Positions 1 to 6,138 of a stretch of DNA of 19,494 bases are shown in pieces. Position 1 is the stretch's first letter. Each line of letters opens with the position of its first letter. Source of the stretch: Bacteroidetes bacterium UBA2322 (GTDB lineage: Bacteria; Bacteroidota; Bacteroidia; Chitinophagales; UBA2359); assembly GCA_002345145.1 (NCBI GenBank), contig DDVC01000214.1, positions 1 through 19,494 of the forward strand. The letters run 5' to 3'. A program made the position numbers and the translations under genes. The notes beneath the pieces were generated by a model. It saw only the letters and a list, made by a program, of their open reading frames with translations, ran no database searches and had not been told where the DNA came from.

Positions 1-64
1 TATAATAAGTGGTAAAATGGAGGCGGCTGCAACAAACAAGTGCGCATAGTGGGTTGCGGTAAAC
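1..64 (+). repeat. Leader element, copy 1 of 2
   Basis: The window opens with an AT-rich element whose first 24 bases are identical to 1598-1621. Weaker similarity, with small insertions and deletions, continues to about 64 (shared pieces: aacaag, cgc.tagt, ggttgc, aaac). It lies immediately upstream of the first exported-protein gene, where a 5' leader would be. A short reading frame, MEAAATNKCA (17-49), starts inside it; copy 2 also starts with MEAAA but then shifts frame relative to this copy. Conservation at RNA or DNA level is therefore more likely than a conserved peptide. The promoter of this copy would lie left of the window. Confidence 0.75.
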
Positions 65-109
65 TTCGTGAAAAAAAATTTTTAAAAATTTTTAAAAACT
101 ACATTGTTT

Positions 110-799
110 ATGAAAAAATTTCTCATTTTTGCATGCTTGTTTTTCTTTTCGGTAGCAGTTGCTGCAATTTCTACACAGGTGCGTTATTTACGTATTCACG
201 GTAGTAGTACTGTGTTTTTGCAAAGCGCTAATAATGGCAGCAACCCATTTGCTTGGGCTGGCACAGATCACAATGAATTACTTGTTTTGTGGAGAGGAAA
301 AAATTTAACTTTACAACAGCAATATCAATCAGGAGTTAATTTTTATCAACAAAAAGGCATTAGCAATATAGGACTATTAGAACAACAATACTTAGATATT
401 GTACCTGTGTGCGTTGAGTGTCTAACAAACATTGACTGTTATTTGAGTAAAAACCTATTAAACAGTATTGTAGCAGACCGGCTTCGAATACTATTAGCTT
501 CATTGGAAAATACCCATACTTACACAGCATTCAAACAAAAAGTTGTAACATTTGAAGAGTCTGTCATAGATGATACTTCTTTATCAGCAACTAATAGAGA
601 TGCGTTATTGCTTTTTTCAGCAATAGCTATTGAGAGCGGAAAATACTGGTCGGAAAACCCGCCAAGTGGTGCAAGAAGATGGTGGACAATTGCACTTGCT
701 GATGCAATAGGTGGTATTACAGGTTTTTTGTGCTGCGGTGGACTGTGGGGAGGTGTTGTGTTGGGGGCAGGAGCTTCGTTAGCGGCAGGACTGGATTAA
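110..799 (+). CDS. Secreted protein of unknown function with C-terminal glycine-zipper segment
   Basis: The product has 229 aa. I chose the ATG at 110 rather than an in-frame TTG two codons earlier, because it gives a clean signal peptide (MKK, then a Phe/Leu/Ala-rich core to about residue 19). No Shine-Dalgarno is present; the upstream region is an A5T5 direct repeat at 74-98. The mature part is polar and holds a CxxC...C cluster near residues 99-108. The last 40 residues (190-229) start with RWW and become a Gly/Ala/Leu run with several GxxxG spacings and a CC pair, so this end is likely membrane-inserting or self-associating. I do not recognise the family. Glycine-zipper tails occur in bacteriocin-like and pore-forming peptides and also in lipoproteins and anchors, so a toxin role is only a hypothesis. 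The next gene starts 23 bp downstream and encodes a beta-barrel, so the two are probably co-transcribed. Base composition is visibly more AT-rich than that of the genes after 3189. Confidence 0.8.
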   Translation: MKKFLIFACLFFFSVAVAAISTQVRYLRIHGSSTVFLQSANNGSNPFAWAGTDHNELLVLWRGKNLTLQQQYQSGVNFYQQKGISNIGLLEQQYLDIVPVCVECLTNIDCYLSKNLLNSIVADRLRILLASLENTHTYTAFKQKVVTFEESVIDDTSLSATNRDALLLFSAIAIESGKYWSENPPSGARRWWTIALADAIGGITGFLCCGGLWGGVVLGAGASLAAGLD

Positions 800-822
800 C
801 TTACCGTTAAAATAAGCAAATT

Positions 823-1416
823 ATGAAAAAAGTTTTTGTCGTTTTATTTTTTTTATGCGCAAGCCTTGTTGCATTTTCGCAAAACAGCAATGAAATAGGC
901 TTGATTTTTAGGAATGGATTAAGCAAAGCCAAAGCTGACCCTGCGCCTTATGCCACCTTTGAGGCTGGGCTGCAATACAAGCGCCTTTTAAGTAAAAAGA
1001 TATTTGTTGGTACAGGCTTATTGTATGCAGAGCGATATCACGTAAAACAGCAAACCGGAATACAAGAATCGTTTTTGGTTTTGCCTCTAACCATTCAGTA
1101 CAAAGCAGTAGCGCCTAACCAAAGGGCAGATATAACGCTGTTTTTGGGTACGGAGTATAGCGCGTTAGTTTTTCAGCAACAAGTACATACCACTCTACCC
1201 AATGACGGTTGGAAATCTTCTGTGTATGAATACTCCAAACTGGGTACTACTATGGGAATGGAAGCCGGTTACTTATTAACAGAAAAATTAAGGTTGGGTT
1301 TAGGGTTTCATTGTACTAATGACTCGCGCATTTTTTCGGGCAACGCTCATAATCAGGCCGCTATTACCAAGTATCGGGCATTTTTTACCGCCTTTTCGCT
1401 CACACAATCTTTTTAA
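823..1416 (+). CDS. Small outer-membrane beta-barrel protein
   Basis: The product has 197 aa. A signal peptide ends at SFAQ-like residues 17-20 (VAFSQ/N). The rest alternates short hydrophobic/aromatic strands with polar turns (for example FEAGLQYKRLL, FVGTGLLYAERY, LGLGFHCTND), and the protein ends in Phe, the usual C-terminal signature of Bam-inserted barrels. The length suits a barrel of about eight strands of the general Bacteroidota OMP_b-brl type. I cannot assign a substrate or ligand. It lies 23 bp after the exported-protein gene and 33 bp before the strong hairpin terminator at 1450, so the two genes look like a closed two-gene unit. An outer-membrane location is supported; a role as partner of the upstream secreted protein is inferred from position only. 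Confidence 0.8.
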   Translation: MKKVFVVLFFLCASLVAFSQNSNEIGLIFRNGLSKAKADPAPYATFEAGLQYKRLLSKKIFVGTGLLYAERYHVKQQTGIQESFLVLPLTIQYKAVAPNQRADITLFLGTEYSALVFQQQVHTTLPNDGWKSSVYEYSKLGTTMGMEAGYLLTEKLRLGLGFHCTNDSRIFSGNAHNQAAITKYRAFFTAFSLTQSF

Positions 1417-1449
1417 TCAGTTAGGGTAACATACCATTCTGCCCAGCTC

Positions 1450-1505
1450 CCCCGCAAGCGCATCGGTTTTGCACCAACCCATGCGCTTGCGGGGTTTGTT
1501 TTTTT
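1450..1505 (+). terminator. Strong hairpin terminator, copy 1 of 2
   Basis: Perfect 14-bp stem: CCCCGCAAGCGCAT (1450-1463) pairs with 1481-1494. The 17-nt loop can itself form a GGTT/AACC inner stem. A TTTG then T7 follows (1495-1505). It closes the unit after the beta-barrel gene ending at 1416. The whole element recurs almost base-for-base at 2883-2938. Confidence 0.9.
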
Positions 1506-1526
1506 ACAAAAAAATGACACAAAAAA

Positions 1527-1556
1527 TTTGGTTTTTTCGGGGGGGGGGTATTTTTG
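1527..1556 (+). promoter_or_regulatory. Bacteroidota promoter with a G10 tract in the spacer
   Basis: TTTG at 1527-1530 and TATTTTTG at 1549-1556 match the Bacteroidota -33 (TTTG) and -7 (TAnnTTTG) elements. The 18-nt spacer is gttttttc followed by ten G (1539-1548). Transcription would start near 1562 and run through leader element copy 2 into the lipoprotein/beta-barrel pair. A homopolymer in this position would change spacer length by slippage and so could switch expression on and off. Confidence 0.7.
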
Positions 1557-1597
1557 CGAAAACTTATTTGTTAGCCTATTTTTTGTGAAAAAGGCAA

Positions 1598-1670
1598 TAT
1601 AATAAGTGGTAAAATGGAGGCTGCTGCAATCAACAGGAACAAGACGCGCGTAGTACTGCCGGTTGCAAAC
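1598..1670 (+). repeat. Leader element, copy 2 of 2
   Basis: The first 24 bases are identical to 1-24, with a further aligned region to 1670 carrying an extra segment of about 9 nt compared with copy 1. It starts about 36 nt downstream of the predicted transcription start, so it would lie in the 5' untranslated RNA of block 2. Its position relative to the following gene differs from copy 1 (about 100 nt from the end of the element to the ATG, against about 45 nt). Confidence 0.75.
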
Positions 1671-1771
1671 GCCCCAAGTGGTACTCCCGAAAAACCACTT
1701 ACAAAAAAATAAGTAGGCGCAATACCGAAATGCGATAAGGGAGGTAGTTTTAATTTTTAATTCACAATTTT

Positions 1772-2242
1772 ATGAAAAAAGCAGCGTTAGTATTTGTAAT
1801 TGCGGTTTTACTTACCGCCTGTCAGAAAGATAAACATCTTTGTGTTGAAGACATAGACAATTTTAAACCGGCTCCGGCAACTATTGAAGCACGTATTTAA
1901 TTAGTAGGAGGCTCAAGCGTACAAGGCACATGGAGCGAGGCTATTCATAATTTACCAAACGACAAAATAGGACACTTATTTACCAATAAAAAATGCAATA
2001 TTCTGGCTGCACCCTTAAACTTAACCGGAATTTATTTTGCAACGTTTGAGTATGATTGGTACACCAGTCATAAAACACTTTGCTTTCATAACTTTCCGGG
2101 TGGTGTATTTGCATGCCCAGATGGCAGAAAAAAATACGTTCATGAATGGTATCAATTCCGGTTTATAGACTTTTCACCGGGCAATCAAATTCCGTTTACC
2201 GAATTTTCCAAAGGTCAAATTGCCATAAAATGGAACCCATAA
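1772..2242 (+). pseudogene. Lipoprotein gene interrupted by an in-frame TAA
   Basis: Reading from ATG 1772 gives a typical lipoprotein signal peptide with lipobox LLTAC (Cys17), then a TAA at codon 43 (1898-1900). The same frame continues without further interruption for 113 more codons to TAA 2240-2242. The post-stop part is clearly protein-like, rich in Trp, Phe, His and Cys (e.g. GTWSEAIHNLPNDKIGHLF). No frame change is involved, so this is a single nonsense codon in an otherwise intact gene of about 156 codons. It may be a true null allele, a sequencing error, or a rare read-through case; TAA is used as a normal stop elsewhere in the window, so recoding is unlikely. I do not recognise the family. 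The last 13 bp overlap the start of the next gene, suggesting translational coupling before the gene was broken. Confidence 0.75.
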
Positions 2243-2853
2243 ACTTTTCACCACTTTTCATTATCCGCGTATTGTTGTTGGTTGTGCTGGCACATCAACA
2301 CACCTATGCACAGGAAACCGACACAGATACCCCTGCCAAGGGTTACGATTTACACTTAGAAGCAGGCATAAAATACGTGCCCTATTTGGGCGGTTTTTCA
2401 ACGGGTTTGAGTCTTTACAGCCCACATAAATCATTTGCTTTTACCCTGCGAAACGATGTTTTGTTAGCCATAGGCAGACCCGATGACCCCATAGGCATAC
2501 CGCCAACTCTGCCCAACCAATTGCAACCTTTTATTCTAACCGATTTTAATACGCAAACCTACTTTGAAGCAGAGTACCGCGTGTTGAAAAAGAAAAACAA
2601 AACACTGGCAGTTCATGCCGGTTATGGGTGGATATACAATGGTGTTCATAGAAACCTACTGTTAAATGCCGAAAGAGGCTACTCGGTACTTACTACTGCC
2701 ATTTCCTACAAACCCTCTTGGTTTACATTGGAGTTAAGGGGCGATGTGCCACTCAATTCCGCTTTTCACTCCAAAATGAGTGGTACTACTGAAAGGGTAT
2801 TTCCGGTAGCAATAGGCATCAAATATCGGTTTAAACCCCGAAAACAGGAGTAG
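2230..2853 (+). CDS. Outer-membrane beta-barrel protein
   Basis: The product has 207 aa. The ATG at 2230 was chosen over an upstream in-frame start at 2146, because the upstream 28 residues read through the lipoprotein gene in another frame and because 2230 gives a proper signal peptide (hydrophobic core IIRVLLLVVLAH, cleavage near TYAQ/E at residue 28). The mature part has the alternating strand pattern of a small barrel (LHLEAGIKYVPYLGGFSTGLSLY, FEAEYRVL, AVHAGYGWIYNGV, FPVAIGIKYRF). It ends in a short basic tail after the last strand, unlike the Phe terminus of the block-1 barrel. It overlaps the lipoprotein frame by 13 bp. The in-frame stop far upstream in that gene might reduce its translation by polarity. 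No specific function can be assigned. Confidence 0.8.
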   Translation: MEPINFSPLFIIRVLLLVVLAHQHTYAQETDTDTPAKGYDLHLEAGIKYVPYLGGFSTGLSLYSPHKSFAFTLRNDVLLAIGRPDDPIGIPPTLPNQLQPFILTDFNTQTYFEAEYRVLKKKNKTLAVHAGYGWIYNGVHRNLLLNAERGYSVLTTAISYKPSWFTLELRGDVPLNSAFHSKMSGTTERVFPVAIGIKYRFKPRKQE

Positions 2854-2868
2854 CAGGTTTTTCGTTAT

Positions 2869-3081
2869 TTAACAAATTCCCCCCCCGCAAGCGCATCGGT
2901 TTTGCACCAACCCATGCGCTTGCGGGGTTTGTTTTTTTACGCAAGGCTTACCCCAAAATTCAACATCGGGAAGTATGCCACCTAAGCACAGCAGTTGGTT
3001 GTGGTATTTTAGGGCATCGGCATCTGTTTTTTTGCTAACGTTTAAGGGTATTAGCCCGTTATCAGCAGTCCGCCGGTAAAT
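2869..3081 (-). pseudogene. Possible remnant of a minus-strand gene
   Basis: A 70-codon stretch without stops reads on the minus strand from 3081 down to TAA at 2869-2871, but it has no start codon. Its middle part looks coding (KTDADALKYHNQLLCLGG, then ILPDVEFWGKP). The last 20 or so codons read through the terminator hairpin, so the original end of the gene is probably lost. It may be a gene fragment left beside the hairpin when block 2 arrived, or simply a chance open frame. No family was recognised. Confidence 0.25.
2883..2938 (+). terminator. Strong hairpin terminator, copy 2 of 2
   Basis: The same 14-bp stem (2883-2896 with 2914-2927), 17-nt loop and TTTGT7 tail as at 1450-1505. Identity runs from the C tract through the bases ac after the T run. 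The only nearby difference is the length of the C run before the stem (five C in copy 1, eight in copy 2). It ends the second exported-protein/beta-barrel unit. Confidence 0.9.
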
Positions 3082-3121
3082 TTACAAACTTATGGCAGTG
3101 CCGGAGGTGCAACTATGCGCC

Positions 3122-3148
3122 TTTCCAAACAAATACTCGCTACCTTTG
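3122..3148 (+). promoter_or_regulatory. Probable promoter of the choice-of-anchor B gene
   Basis: TACCTTTG at 3141-3148 fits the -7 consensus TAnnTTTG. The upstream element is weak (TTTC at 3122-3125, spacing 15 nt). The predicted start near 3154 leaves a leader of about 35 nt before the ATG at 3189. Confidence 0.5.
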
Positions 3149-3188
3149 TAGTAGTTCTTGTTTGGCTTTTATTAAACAACATTTTTCC

Positions 3189-5984
3189 ATGATACATAAC
3201 GGCAAAATGCCCCTTTGGGTGGCGTTCATTTGCATGGCGTTTGTGGGTTTTATACTTACTTCAACAAACGCACAAGCTCAATCCAATATATCGCTGGCTG
3301 CACACATTACCTACCCCGATGTAATGAGCAGCGTGTGGGGTTTTACCAAAGGCGGGCGAGAGTATGTGCTGGCTTTTAGAAGAACCGGCACCTCTATTGT
3401 AGATATTACCAACCCTACTGCACCCGTAGAGGTGTTTTTTGCGGCAGGAGCAAACACTGATTGGCGCGAGGGTAAGGTATGGGGCAACTATGCCTATATT
3501 ACCAATGAGGGCAGTGGCGGACTCCAAATTATCAATTTTAGCGCATTGCCTACCGGCAACATTACCGCCGCCAATGTAACTAACTGGACGGGTGGCACCT
3601 TTAACTCGCAAACGGTTAGTTTTACCAAATCGCATACCATTTGGATAGACGAAAACGGTATTGCCTATATTTATGGCGCTAACTACGGCGCAGGCGGGGT
3701 TATTATGGCTAACGTAGCTGCCAACCCTACCAATCCGCCCATTGTGGGTATTTACAACCAAGCCTATGTGCACGACGGATTTGTGCGCGGCGATACCCTT
3801 TGGGCTGCCCAAATAAATGCCGGCAATTACAGGGTAATAAATGTAACCAACAAAGCTAATCCGGTGGTAATGGCTACCCAAAACACTACCCGAAATTTTA
3901 CCCATAATACCTGGCTCAACAACGCCGGTACCGTAGTGTTTACTACCGATGAAACCAGCAATTCAAGTGTGGAAGCCTATGATATAACCGACCTGTCTGA
4001 TATTAAACTCATCAGCAAGTTTAATGCCACCGGCAGTACTGCCATACCCCACAATGTGCATGTGCGCAACAATTTTTTGGTAATAGCCTACTACCGCGAT
4101 GGCGTAGTTATAGCCGATGCCACTCACCCCGAAAAAATGATTCAGGTAGGCAACTATGATACCTCGCCCGGTTACTCGGGCAGTGGGTATAACGGCTGCT
4201 GGGGCGTGTATCCCTACTTTGCATCGGGCATTATAGCCGCCAGCGATATTGAAACCGGTTTGTATCTATTATCGCCCAATTATGTGCCGGCTTCTTATTT
4301 AAAAGGTATCGTTACCAATGCCAACACTACTGCGCCTATCAACAACGCCTCTGTGCAAGTGCAGGGCATGGCTTCGGCAAATACTACCACCGGTTTTACC
4401 GGCGCTTACACTACCGGCATGACGGGCAGCGGCACTTATACCGTTACGGTTTCGGCATCGGGATACATAACCCAAACTTTTACCGTTACCTTTACCAATG
4501 GCGTTACCCAAATACTAAATGTAGCATTGGTGCCCAATGTGCCTTTTACCGCCACAGGCACCGTTACCGATGCCCAAACCGGATTGCCCATAGCCAACGC
4601 ACCGATATTGTTTAATGACGGCACAACAGATTATACCGCCAATGCCAACGCATTGGGCAATTACAGCATTAACCTGCCCGGCACCGCCAACTATACTTGT
4701 TATGCCGGTAAATGGGGCTACCAAACCACACAAATTACCAACCAAGCGCTTACCCCTGCCAACAATATCGTCAATTTTTCGCTAAGGCGCGGTTATTACG
4801 ATGACTTTTTGTTTGACTATGGCTGGACAGTGAGCGGCGATGCGGCATCGGGCGCATGGGTGCGGGCTACGCCCATTGGCACTACGTTTGAAAACTTGCT
4901 AAGCAACCCCGATGCCGATTTGCCCGATGACTACGGGAATAAATGCTACGTTACCGGTAACGCATCGGGTAATGCAGGCACTGCCGATGTGGACAATGGC
5001 ACTACCATTCTTACCTCGCCCGTGTTTGACCTCAGCTCCACTCCCAATGCTACTATAAGCTACTACCGATGGTTTAGAAATGCCGGCGGCAGCAGTACAC
5101 CCAACGACCAAATGGTGGTTAAAATAACCAACGGCACTACCACCGTTACCGCACAAACCATACCTGCTACCGACCCCAATCAGGCGCAGTGGGTTCCCTA
5201 CTCCTTTAATGTGGCATCAATTATTGCACCCACTGCCAATATGCGCCTTATTGTAGAAGTGAGCGACCTTGGCAATCAGCATTTAGTAGAGGGTGCCTTA
5301 GATAAGTTTGAGGTAATTATTCCGCCTGTTGCCTTACAGGCTACCGCATGGCTTGGCGGCGCTATGGGCGGCACGTTTATGACTACCACCCTGCGCACCA
5401 CCAACCTGCTTCCCACTGCACAGCCCTATAACCGACCACCTTGGAACTACTACGGCACCGAAACCGTTTCGGCTTTTCCAACCAATACTACCGATTGGGT
5501 ACTGCTGGAACTTCGCCCGGCAGCAACCCCCGAAATCATAACCGAACAACGCGCCGCCCTTATACTAAACAACGGCAATATAGTGGATACCGATGGCAGC
5601 GCCGGGGTTAAATTTTACAATTTGGGGCAGGGCGGCAATTATTTTGTAGTGCTGCGCCACCGAAACCACTTAGCCGTAGCAAGCGCTACTGCCGTTAGCC
5701 TACCCAATGCTACGGCTTATAACTTTAAAACCAGCGCTAACGTATCGGGCGGAGCAGCGCAGTTGGTAGCGTTATCGGGTAGTAGTTTTGGGCTTATTCC
5801 TGCCGATTTTGATTCAAACGGCGTAGTTACCGTTGCCGATTTTAACTACTTTATCCCACAATCGGGCGGCATTAGCGTATATTCAGATGCCGATGCCAAT
5901 ATGGACGGCGCTGTTACCGTAGCCGACTATAACTTGTTTAGCCAAAACGCCGGTAAAATAGGCATTACGCTTATCCGATACTAA
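3189..5984 (+). CDS. Secreted choice-of-anchor B family protein with dockerin-like C-terminus
   Basis: The product has 931 aa. The ATG at 3189 gives an N-terminal signal peptide ending near residue 31 (TNAQAQ/S); an in-frame TTG at 3162 lies too near the predicted transcription start. Residues about 35-365 form the choice-of-anchor B / LVIVD-type beta-propeller-like region (repeats such as TSIVDITNPTAPV, YRVINVTNKANPV, VEAYDITDLSDI, and conserved His stretches HDGF, FTHNTWL, PHNVHV). Residues about 371-450 and 454-536 are two carboxypeptidase-regulatory-like (CarboxypepD_reg) folds starting LKGIVTNA and ATGTVTDA. Residues about 537-710 form a jelly-roll-like domain ending in a strand DKFEVII. 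The C-terminus (about 873-925) has two dockerin/EF-hand-like repeats, DFDSNGVVTVADF and DANMDGAVTVADY, and ends GITLIRY. It is likely exported and surface-associated or secreted, probably by type IX secretion, but no canonical sorting domain could be confirmed. It stands alone between promoter-bearing gaps. Confidence 0.88.
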   Translation: MIHNGKMPLWVAFICMAFVGFILTSTNAQAQSNISLAAHITYPDVMSSVWGFTKGGREYVLAFRRTGTSIVDITNPTAPVEVFFAAGANTDWREGKVWGNYAYITNEGSGGLQIINFSALPTGNITAANVTNWTGGTFNSQTVSFTKSHTIWIDENGIAYIYGANYGAGGVIMANVAANPTNPPIVGIYNQAYVHDGFVRGDTLWAAQINAGNYRVINVTNKANPVVMATQNTTRNFTHNTWLNNAGTVVFTTDETSNSSVEAYDITDLSDIKLISKFNATGSTAIPHNVHVRNNFLVIAYYRDGVVIADATHPEKMIQVGNYDTSPGYSGSGYNGCWGVYPYFASGIIAASDIETGLYLLSPNYVPASYLKGIVTNANTTAPINNASVQVQGMASANTTTGFTGAYTTGMTGSGTYTVTVSASGYITQTFTVTFTNGVTQILNVALVPNVPFTATGTVTDAQTGLPIANAPILFNDGTTDYTANANALGNYSINLPGTANYTCYAGKWGYQTTQITNQALTPANNIVNFSLRRGYYDDFLFDYGWTVSGDAASGAWVRATPIGTTFENLLSNPDADLPDDYGNKCYVTGNASGNAGTADVDNGTTILTSPVFDLSSTPNATISYYRWFRNAGGSSTPNDQMVVKITNGTTTVTAQTIPATDPNQAQWVPYSFNVASIIAPTANMRLIVEVSDLGNQHLVEGALDKFEVIIPPVALQATAWLGGAMGGTFMTTTLRTTNLLPTAQPYNRPPWNYYGTETVSAFPTNTTDWVLLELRPAATPEIITEQRAALILNNGNIVDTDGSAGVKFYNLGQGGNYFVVLRHRNHLAVASATAVSLPNATAYNFKTSANVSGGAAQLVALSGSSFGLIPADFDSNGVVTVADFNYFIPQSGGISVYSDADANMDGAVTVADYNLFSQNAGKIGITLIRY

Positions 5985-6032
5985 CAGTCCACACCAACAT
6001 GGTATAACTAAAATTTTATCCACAGCCCCAAA

Positions 6033-6066
6033 TTGCATACAATTTGCTTAAAAGCCGTTATCTTTG
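6033..6066 (+). promoter_or_regulatory. Probable promoter of the yifB gene
   Basis: TATCTTTG (6059-6066) is an excellent -7 match. Possible -33 elements are TTG at 6033-6035 (23-nt gap) or TTTG at 6043-6046 (12-nt gap); neither is ideally spaced. The transcript would have a leader of about 65 nt before ATG 6139. Confidence 0.6.
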
Positions 6067-6138
6067 CATTTTGGTAATTTGTAAGATTAACCGGCTTTAT
6101 TTCAGCAAACTTAAAGCACAAACAACGGTAAAACAAGT

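Larger units (their letters stand above)
1417..1771 (+). other. 355-bp intergenic region between the two blocks
   Basis: This stretch contains, in order, terminator copy 1 (1450-1505), the poly-G promoter (1527-1556), leader element copy 2 (1598-1670), a small inverted repeat AAGTGGT/ACCACTT (1676-1682 with 1694-1700), and an AT-rich approach to the start codon at 1772. One short reading frame of 32 codons (1614-1712, starting MEAAAINRNK) lies within the leader. Its translation is unproven. Confidence 0.7.
2854..3188 (+). other. 335-bp intergenic region
   Basis: This stretch holds terminator copy 2, the possible minus-strand remnant (2869-3081) and the promoter-like element at 3141-3148. Nothing else was recognised. 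Confidence 0.6.

Noticed and set aside
1676..1700. AAGTGGT/ACCACTT inverted repeat as a terminator
   Set aside because: The stem is short, the loop is 11 nt, and there is no T run on either strand after it; it lies in a leader, so at most it is a regulatory stem.
1898..1900. Stop codon recoding in the lipoprotein gene
   Set aside because: TAA is the natural end of most other genes in the window, and no recoding signal was recognised; a nonsense mutation or sequence error is simpler.
2146..2229. N-terminal extension of the block-2 barrel gene
   Set aside because: The 28 extra residues come from reading the lipoprotein gene in another frame, and ATG 2230 gives a proper signal peptide.
3261..3905. 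Long minus-strand frame opposite the choice-of-anchor B gene
   Set aside because: It is a shadow of the strongly supported plus-strand gene and has no coherent domain.
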